From positions 1 through 35,848 of the forward strand of contig JAPYRI010000024.1 in NCBI GenBank assembly GCA_029941135.1: DNA of 35,848 bases, in the 5' to 3' direction. Below the pieces are notes generated by a model. That model saw nothing but the letters and a program-made list of their open reading frames with translations, did no database searches and was not told the DNA's origin. The DNA comes from Alphaproteobacteria bacterium (GTDB lineage: Bacteria; Pseudomonadota; Alphaproteobacteria; JAPYRI01). Each line of letters starts with the position of its first letter. Position 1 is the stretch's first letter. A program made the translations under genes and the position numbers. Positions 31,004-35,848 of the stretch are shown one piece after another.

Positions 31004-31992
31004 CTTCCCTCTCCTTTGGTCACCACAACGGTTTGATCGATCGCGCCAAAAATACTGCGTCCGTGCCGGTTCAGCATCTCGATCCGTACCCGGTCGCCAT
31101 TTTTGAGAAAGGATGTTTTGGGTTCTCCCTCGTCCAACGTTTCAATCATCCGGCGCTCGGCAATACAGCATGACCCTCGGCTGCGGTCCGCATTGGCGAC
31201 CGTGCCCGAGCCAATAATCGTACCGGCGCACAGATTGCGTGTCCGCGCAGCGTGTTGAATGAGACGTGGAAATCCGAACACCATGTCGTCACCGGCTTCG
31301 GGCGCACCGAATGGCACATCATTCAAGTGGCACACCAGCGGCAAGTGTACGCGGCCCTCCCGCCATGCGGGCTCAAGTTCGTTTGGGGTTACCGCCACCG
31401 GCGAAAATCCCGTGGCCGGTTTGGATTGGTAGAAACCGAAACCTTTCGCGAGTTCAGCCGGCACCAGGTTCCGCAGCGAAACGTCGTTTGCCAGCATAAT
31501 CAAGCGGATCGCCGCCCCCGCCGCGCCTTCGTCCGCACCCATGAAAACGTCGCCGGTGATAATCGCAATCTCTCCTTCGAAGTCGATGCCCCAGGCCTCA
31601 TCAAGGACGACGATATCGTCCCGAGAGCCGATAAATCCGTCCGACCCGCCCTGATACATGAGCGGCTCGGTCCAATAACTTTCGGGCAACTCGACGCTGC
31701 GTGCTTTCCGGATCAACTCAACGTGCGTGACATACGAACTTGCGTCCGCCCATTGATACGCCCGTGGTAATGGCGCCGCACACTCGGATGGATCAAAGGG
31801 GAAGGCCTCGTCGACCGCCCCTTGTTCCAGGGATATTGACACTGTCTCCAATTGCGGCGCAACCGACGTCCAATCATCCATCACTTCTTGAAGCGTAGCC
31901 GCGATATCCGGCACTTCAACCGCTTGGGTTAGGTCCCGGCTCACCACCACCAGATTGCCGTCGCGGCCACTTTTAAGGGAAGCGAGTTTCAT
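31000..31992 (-). CDS. Fumarylacetoacetate hydrolase family protein
   Basis: Metal-dependent C-C hydrolase, the last step of the homogentisate pathway, giving fumarate and acetoacetate. It has 330 residues, the length of the shorter bacterial fumarylacetoacetases. Conserved segments are YQWADASSYVTHVEL near 79, YQGGSDGFIG near 113, IDFEGEIAIITGDV near 136 with metal ligands Glu139 and Glu141, and GTIIGSGTVAN near 255. It starts 13 bases after the hmgA stop and overlaps the NAT gene. The position beside homogentisate dioxygenase makes fumarylacetoacetate the likely substrate. Confidence 0.9.
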   Translation of the reverse strand: MKLASLKSGRDGNLVVVSRDLTQAVEVPDIAATLQEVMDDWTSVAPQLETVSISLEQGAVDEAFPFDPSECAAPLPRAYQWADASSYVTHVELIRKARSVELPESYWTEPLMYQGGSDGFIGSRDDIVVLDEAWGIDFEGEIAIITGDVFMGADEGAAGAAIRLIMLANDVSLRNLVPAELAKGFGFYQSKPATGFSPVAVTPNELEPAWREGRVHLPLVCHLNDVPFGAPEAGDDMVFGFPRLIQHAARTRNLCAGTIIGSGTVANADRSRGSCCIAERRMIETLDEGEPKTSFLKNGDRVRIEMLNRHGRSIFGAIDQTVVVTKGEGR

Positions 31993-32005
31993 AAAGTGGG
32001 CGCGT

Positions 32006-33148
32006 TCACGCGTCCTTGTACGCGTCCGGGTCGAACCAGGACTTCACATAACCATCCCATTCCACTGTGGGCATCGCTGGTCCCGGGTCTAAAGGATCGC
32101 GGGTGTCAATCATCACCGCCACTTCATCGATGTTAGTTTTGGGCTTGGTCAAAGACGCGCGATATGCCTTGGGGTGCGGCCCATGGGAGAAGCCCGCCGG
32201 GTGCCAGGTCATCATGCCAGGGTGGATGTTGTCGCGGCTGAAGAAGTCTCCGCGGTGGTAAAATAACACTTCATCATAATCGTCGTTGCTGTGGAAGAAC
32301 GGCACTTTAAGGGCGCCCGGGTCGCTTTCTACCGGTCGCGGACAGAACGTGCAGATAACGAAGCGATCGGACACAAACGTCGTGTGCGCCGAGGGCGGCA
32401 CATGGTAGCGGTGGCTCATGATCGGGCGAATGTCACGCCAATTGACCCGCACCACCACATTGTCGCCCTTCCAGCCCTGGGCATCCAAGGGGTTATACGG
32501 ATAAGTCACCGTCGATAGTTCATTTCGGCGCTTGACCACCACCCGCCACTCATTGTCGGTCTGCTGCGCGCGGAACGCATCATCGATGCGCGGCGTATCC
32601 AGCACTGCCGGGTCGAATATGGCGTGGTCGCCGAGCATGCCCTTGTCGGGTAGAGTGAAGCCGCTGTTGGTCGCCTCCACGAGCAACAAGTCTGTGGTTT
32701 CCGAAGGTTCGAGCCGCCACAAGGTGCCGCGCGGCAAAACTATATAGTCACCGTCGCGATAATCTAAACGACCGAAATCGCAATAGAGGTCTCCCTTGCC
32801 TGCATGCACAAACAGAACATCGGCGCCATCGCTGTTACGGGCGAGCATGCCCATGGCGCGTTCGCACCGCCACGCGCGGATTTTGACGTGGGTATTGCCG
32901 AGCAAAGCCTTCGCCGTCCACGGCGTTGGTCCGCCGCAATCCAGGTCGTTGATGTCGTAGGCGCGCGGGCGCAGCGGTCCTTCCCAATCGGTCCAGCCGG
33001 TGGGTGGATGGGCGTGGTAAATATGAGTGGCAGCGCCGAAAAAGCCTTCGCGTCCCATTTCGCGCTCGTAGGTGCCTTCGGGTAAGTCGGCGTGAGCCTG
33101 ACGCGACACCCGCCCTTCCATGCGCGGCAGACTAATTTGTCGTTTCAT
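32006..33148 (-). CDS. hmgA: Homogentisate 1,2-dioxygenase
   Basis: Fe(II) dioxygenase that opens homogentisate to maleylacetoacetate. The 380-residue form is shorter than the classical enzyme of about 440, as in a known bacterial subgroup. The iron site is seen in FHSNDDYDEVLFYHRGDF (His286, Glu293) and in WHPAGFSHGPHP (His322 or His325). RPIMSHRYHVPPSAHTTF and KGDLYCDFGRLDY are further family segments. A strong GGGAGG precedes the ATG. It is the first gene of the seven-gene minus-strand operon. No maleylacetoacetate isomerase and no 4-hydroxyphenylpyruvate dioxygenase are in the window. Confidence 0.93.
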   Translation of the reverse strand: MKRQISLPRMEGRVSRQAHADLPEGTYEREMGREGFFGAATHIYHAHPPTGWTDWEGPLRPRAYDINDLDCGGPTPWTAKALLGNTHVKIRAWRCERAMGMLARNSDGADVLFVHAGKGDLYCDFGRLDYRDGDYIVLPRGTLWRLEPSETTDLLLVEATNSGFTLPDKGMLGDHAIFDPAVLDTPRIDDAFRAQQTDNEWRVVVKRRNELSTVTYPYNPLDAQGWKGDNVVVRVNWRDIRPIMSHRYHVPPSAHTTFVSDRFVICTFCPRPVESDPGALKVPFFHSNDDYDEVLFYHRGDFFSRDNIHPGMMTWHPAGFSHGPHPKAYRASLTKPKTNIDEVAVMIDTRDPLDPGPAMPTVEWDGYVKSWFDPDAYKDA

Positions 33149-33262
33149 GGTCTGTCGTTTCCTCCCTCATGCGCAGACCCAGCAAATTAGCACAATCTAT
33201 CTGGCCATGAGCGATACAGACCACGGGAAGGTACGGTTGAGCCGGAGAACCTTCTGGATTCC

Positions 33263-34342
33263 TCAACTTTCCGGCAATTGAGTGATCTTTTCGTCGGCCA
33301 TTAGCTTCGCTTCTTCAATTTGCTCGGGGGTCATCCGGTCTTCAACCTGAGCCATCAAGAAATGCGCGCGGCTAACACCGCCCTTTGCGGCCAGATTGAA
33401 CCACAGGTGTGCCTTGAGAATATCGATCGGCACGCCGTTACCGAAAAAGTACAAAAAACCAAGGTTCGCTGCCGAAGAAGGGTCGCCCTTGAGGGCCGCC
33501 TTTTCAAATTTTATCGCGGCCTCCGTATATTTCGCCTCCAGCTCTTCACCATACTGATAATATTTCGCAATACTGACGTTCTCAGGTGCTTTTTTGGTTA
33601 TATCTTTGTCGATCGTGGTCCATCTACGCTCTTTTTGCGTCTCAAGCACGTCCATCATATAGCTCGGAATACCTATAAATATTTCGTACCACTCGTCCAA
33701 AATTTCGCCGGCGGTTCGAGTCGTCTCTGCTCCATTTGAAAATCTGCGCACACCGACCACCCTATTGCGCTCGCGCATATACTCTCGCTGAAACATGTTT
33801 TTGGCGTCCCGCAGCGTCTTCGCCAAGATCTTGTCTTCGGACTTACGGGGTTGATAGGGCGACTCTGCCGCCGCCTTGGTGGCCCGTGCGATCTGGTCTG
33901 CCGTCATCATCTTTGAAATTTTAACGAGGCGTGTATTGGTGCGCTCAAAACCGCCTTTTTGTGCCAGCAGGTACCACATGTAGGCCTTTTCCAAGTCCTG
34001 GGTAAAATTGCCTCCGCCATCGGCATAGAGGTCAGCCAAGTTAAACTGCGACCACGGGTGGCCGGCCCGAGCGGCCTTGGTAAAGTATACCGAGGCTTTC
34101 TGGTGATCGACTTCCAGACCTTCGCCATACCGATACATCCAGCCGATGCGAATGAGGGTACTGGCGTCGGTCTGTTCTCCGAAGGCCATCCAAGCGGCGA
34201 TCGCCCCCTCATAATCTCTAATGGTATACGCATCCCATCCGGGCTCATCCCAACCGCCAACGACGACTTTTTTGGCAAACGCCCCTGGTGATCCTAGAAG
34301 CAGCCCAAAAATCAATACTGCTGTGAACCACAATCGAATCAT
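33263..34342 (-). CDS. Exported Sel1-repeat (TPR-like) protein
   Basis: A 359-residue protein with a clear signal peptide: hydrophobic residues 5-20 and cleavage after AFA near residue 23. Sel1-type helical repeats are seen at about 60-130 (IGWMYRYGEGLEVDHQKASVYFTKAARAGH in adjoining segments, FNLADLYADGG) and at about 265-345 (ANLGFLYFFGNGVPIDILKAHLWFNLAA in parts). A charged linker of about 120 residues separates the two groups. Such proteins are scaffolds for other envelope proteins; the partner is unknown. GGAGGAAGGC precedes the ATG. It stands alone, 114 bases upstream of hmgA on the same strand. Confidence 0.8.
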   Translation of the reverse strand: MIRLWFTAVLIFGLLLGSPGAFAKKVVVGGWDEPGWDAYTIRDYEGAIAAWMAFGEQTDASTLIRIGWMYRYGEGLEVDHQKASVYFTKAARAGHPWSQFNLADLYADGGGNFTQDLEKAYMWYLLAQKGGFERTNTRLVKISKMMTADQIARATKAAAESPYQPRKSEDKILAKTLRDAKNMFQREYMRERNRVVGVRRFSNGAETTRTAGEILDEWYEIFIGIPSYMMDVLETQKERRWTTIDKDITKKAPENVSIAKYYQYGEELEAKYTEAAIKFEKAALKGDPSSAANLGFLYFFGNGVPIDILKAHLWFNLAAKGGVSRAHFLMAQVEDRMTPEQIEEAKLMADEKITQLPES

Positions 34343-34453
34343 GCCTTCCTCCGCGCGACTTAAGGTGAGAACCTGACGTTTTCGTAATCTCGCTGGCGGC
34401 TATGAACAACACAAACGCTAAGAAAGCAAGTATAAGCAGCGTCCGCCCGCACA

Positions 34454-35515
34454 ATGTATAGTGCCTCGATTCTTAAAATATCTAACAAAGTACCCCCTGT
34501 GACGAAGCCCCTTATTCTCAGTGTTCTTGACCAATCGCCAATCCGCTCGGGTGCAACCGCCGCCGACGCGGTCAATGAAACCATCGCGCTCGCCCAAGCA
34601 ACGGAACGCCTTGGCTATCAGCGATATTGGCTGGCTGAGCACCATAATACCGAGGGACTCGCCGGGTGCGCGCCCGAGATCATGATCACGCGCGTGGCCG
34701 CTGCCACGTCGAGCATCCGGGTCGGATCGGGTGGCGTGATGATCAACCATTACAGTCCCTACAAATTAGCCGAGATGTTTCGCCTTTTAGAGGTTATGTT
34801 TCCGGGCCGCATTGATTTGGGTCTCGGCCGCGCGCCCGGGTCCGACCCGCGCACGGCACAGGCGCTGGCCTACGGCTCCAACATTGGCGTCGACTATATC
34901 CCGACCAAACTCCACGACCTGGTTGCCTTCTTGACCGATACCGACCCTTCGAACGATGGCTTCCGCACGGTGCATGCGACCCCTCGCCCCGAAGGTGTGC
35001 CCGATCTTTGGATGCTGGGCTCGAGCAATGGCGGCGGCGCCTTTGCCGCGCATTTCGGTTTTGGCTTTTCGTTCGCCGATTTCTTCGGCGCCATGGATGG
35101 CACAGAAGTCATGGCGAGCTACTTTCGCGACTATCAACCCTCAGACCTGTGCCCCGAGCCACGCGGGAATGTTTGCGTTTTTGTGCTGTGCGCCGACACC
35201 CATGCCCGGGCGGAAAAATTGGCCAAAAGCCGCGACTTGTGGAGGCTCAAGATCGACAAAGGCGATATCGGGCCCTATCCGTCGCTTAAGGAAGCTGAGG
35301 CTTATGAGTATCAGCCGTACGAGCAAGACCAAGTGGACGCGCATCGCCGCAGCGCAATTATTGGCACGCCCGGTGAGGTCAAACAGGAAATCGAAGCCGT
35401 CGCCGCACGCTACGGGGTGAATGACATCGCAATCGTGACCATCTGCCACGACCCCCAGGCCCGCATCCACTCCTACGAACTCGTCGCCGAGGCATTTGAG
35501 CTTACACCCTTATAA
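34454..35515 (+). CDS. Luciferase-like (LLM class) flavin-dependent oxidoreductase
   Basis: Flavin-dependent monooxygenase of the bacterial luciferase/F420 superfamily. Family markers are LSVLDQSPIRSG near residue 22, YWLAEHHNTEGLAGCAPEI near 58, IRVGSGGVMINHYSPYKLAE near 87 (adjoining segments), FPGRIDLGLGRAPGSDP near 115, and a C-terminal IIGTPGEVKQEIE segment. This matches the subgroup annotated as alkanal monooxygenase-like proteins. The substrate is unknown. The ATG at 34454 and the GTG at 34499 are both possible; the conserved part begins soon after the GTG, and neither has a strong ribosome binding site. It diverges from the Sel1 gene. Confidence 0.87.
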   Translation: MYSASILKISNKVPPVTKPLILSVLDQSPIRSGATAADAVNETIALAQATERLGYQRYWLAEHHNTEGLAGCAPEIMITRVAAATSSIRVGSGGVMINHYSPYKLAEMFRLLEVMFPGRIDLGLGRAPGSDPRTAQALAYGSNIGVDYIPTKLHDLVAFLTDTDPSNDGFRTVHATPRPEGVPDLWMLGSSNGGGAFAAHFGFGFSFADFFGAMDGTEVMASYFRDYQPSDLCPEPRGNVCVFVLCADTHARAEKLAKSRDLWRLKIDKGDIGPYPSLKEAEAYEYQPYEQDQVDAHRRSAIIGTPGEVKQEIEAVAARYGVNDIAIVTICHDPQARIHSYELVAEAFELTPL

Positions 35516-35588
35516 GTAAAGGGTGTTTCAAAGCGGCTGCTGGCTGATTTGTGATCCGAGCGGATAAGGATATAGTATTAGGTTCTTG

Positions 35589-35620
35589 GCCCGCGCCTGG
35601 CCCAACACCGGGCAGCGGGC
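35589..35620 (+). other. Stable GC hairpin in the leader of the last gene
   Basis: GCCCGC (35589-35594) pairs with GCGGGC (35615-35620), with an inner GCCC/GGGC stem. It lies between the LLM gene and the next start. No U-run follows, so it is not a standard terminator; it may be a leader structure or a rho-dependent end. Confidence 0.3.
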
Positions 35621-35648
35621 TAAATGTGACACTTAGGGGGAAGGGCGT

Positions 35649-35848
35649 ATGTCCAACAGATTGTGGGTATTCGAAGACCGGTGGAGTCGGCGGGATGAAG
35701 TGCATTACGGCGACCGGGTGGTGCGCTGCTACAAAGACCGACCGGCAACCCTGGACCAGGTGTTTCGCAACACGGTAGCTCAATCCCCCGATGCGCCCGC
35801 CGTGGTGCTGGAGCGCGATACGGTTGATTACGCGACCCTCGACACCCT
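35649..35848 (+). CDS. AMP-binding acyl-CoA synthetase-like protein, N-terminal fragment (cut by window edge)
   Basis: An open frame runs from the ATG at 35649 to the window end, 66 codons, with a strong AGGGGGAAGGG just upstream. TLDQVFRNTVAQSPDAPAVV followed by VDYATLD is the usual opening of AMP-dependent acyl-CoA synthetases (a helix, then 'acid of the substrate and its use' strand with the LT/DYATL motif). The first 30 residues are charged and unlike the core. The ligase P-loop and catalytic parts lie outside the window, so the substrate cannot be guessed. It follows the LLM gene by 133 bases. Confidence 0.7.
   Translation, partial: MSNRLWVFEDRWSRRDEVHYGDRVVRCYKDRPATLDQVFRNTVAQSPDAPAVVLERDTVDYATLDT

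Overview
The window reads as chromosomal DNA of an alphaproteobacterium. Supporting signs are a GAAC-N7-GAAC sequence (the alphaproteobacterial LexA box), a class A RNase P RNA, the mraZ-rsmH start of a division/cell-wall cluster, an ArsR-methyltransferase regulator fused translationally to metF-metH, and a fused 5-oxoprolinase. I see no phage, insertion sequence, tRNA, rRNA or CRISPR array. Many genes overlap by 1-4 bases (ATGA or TAATG), so operon structure can be read directly.

Left part (1-14.1 kb), mostly housekeeping. On the minus strand are rsmH (cut by the window edge) and mraZ, then a 557-base gap with five TGGG repeats (MraZ box) and a LexA-type box, then rnpB with its promoter, a zinc amidase with a peptidoglycan-binding tail, and an EamA exporter. 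On the plus strand are a 1219-residue 5-oxoprolinase with a MarR-like regulator in an ATGA overlap, and an SDR. A membrane-bound spermidine-synthase-like gene (minus) carries two compensating frameshifts. Then come ettA, a metallo-beta-lactamase-fold lipoprotein, and mlaA.

Middle (14.1-20.0 kb): a methionine operon, SahR-like regulator - metF - metH, overlapping at each junction and preceded by an AT-rich region with inverted repeats.

Right part (20.0-35.8 kb): a catabolic island. An M24/creatinase-fold protein and a nitrilase (minus) are divergent from an (R)-amine-transaminase-like enzyme, an acetoacetyl-CoA synthetase and an acyl-CoA dehydrogenase (plus). Converging on these is a seven-gene minus-strand operon: homogentisate dioxygenase, fumarylacetoacetate hydrolase family protein, arylamine N-acetyltransferase, a broken GNAT gene, an MBL-fold protein with a degraded second zinc site, a flavin monooxygenase, and a 71-residue DUF2783 protein. 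The simplest reading is hydroxylation of an aromatic acid to homogentisate, ring cleavage to fumarate and acetoacetate, and activation of acetoacetate by the converging operon. A Sel1-repeat protein, a luciferase-like oxidoreductase and the start of an acyl-CoA-synthetase-like gene close the window.

No wholly unknown system is obvious. The best leads are the MhaAB-like monooxygenase/DUF2783 pair in a homogentisate operon that also holds an arylamine N-acetyltransferase and an altered MBL protein, the LexA box in front of mraZ, and the M24 protein lacking part of its metal site.
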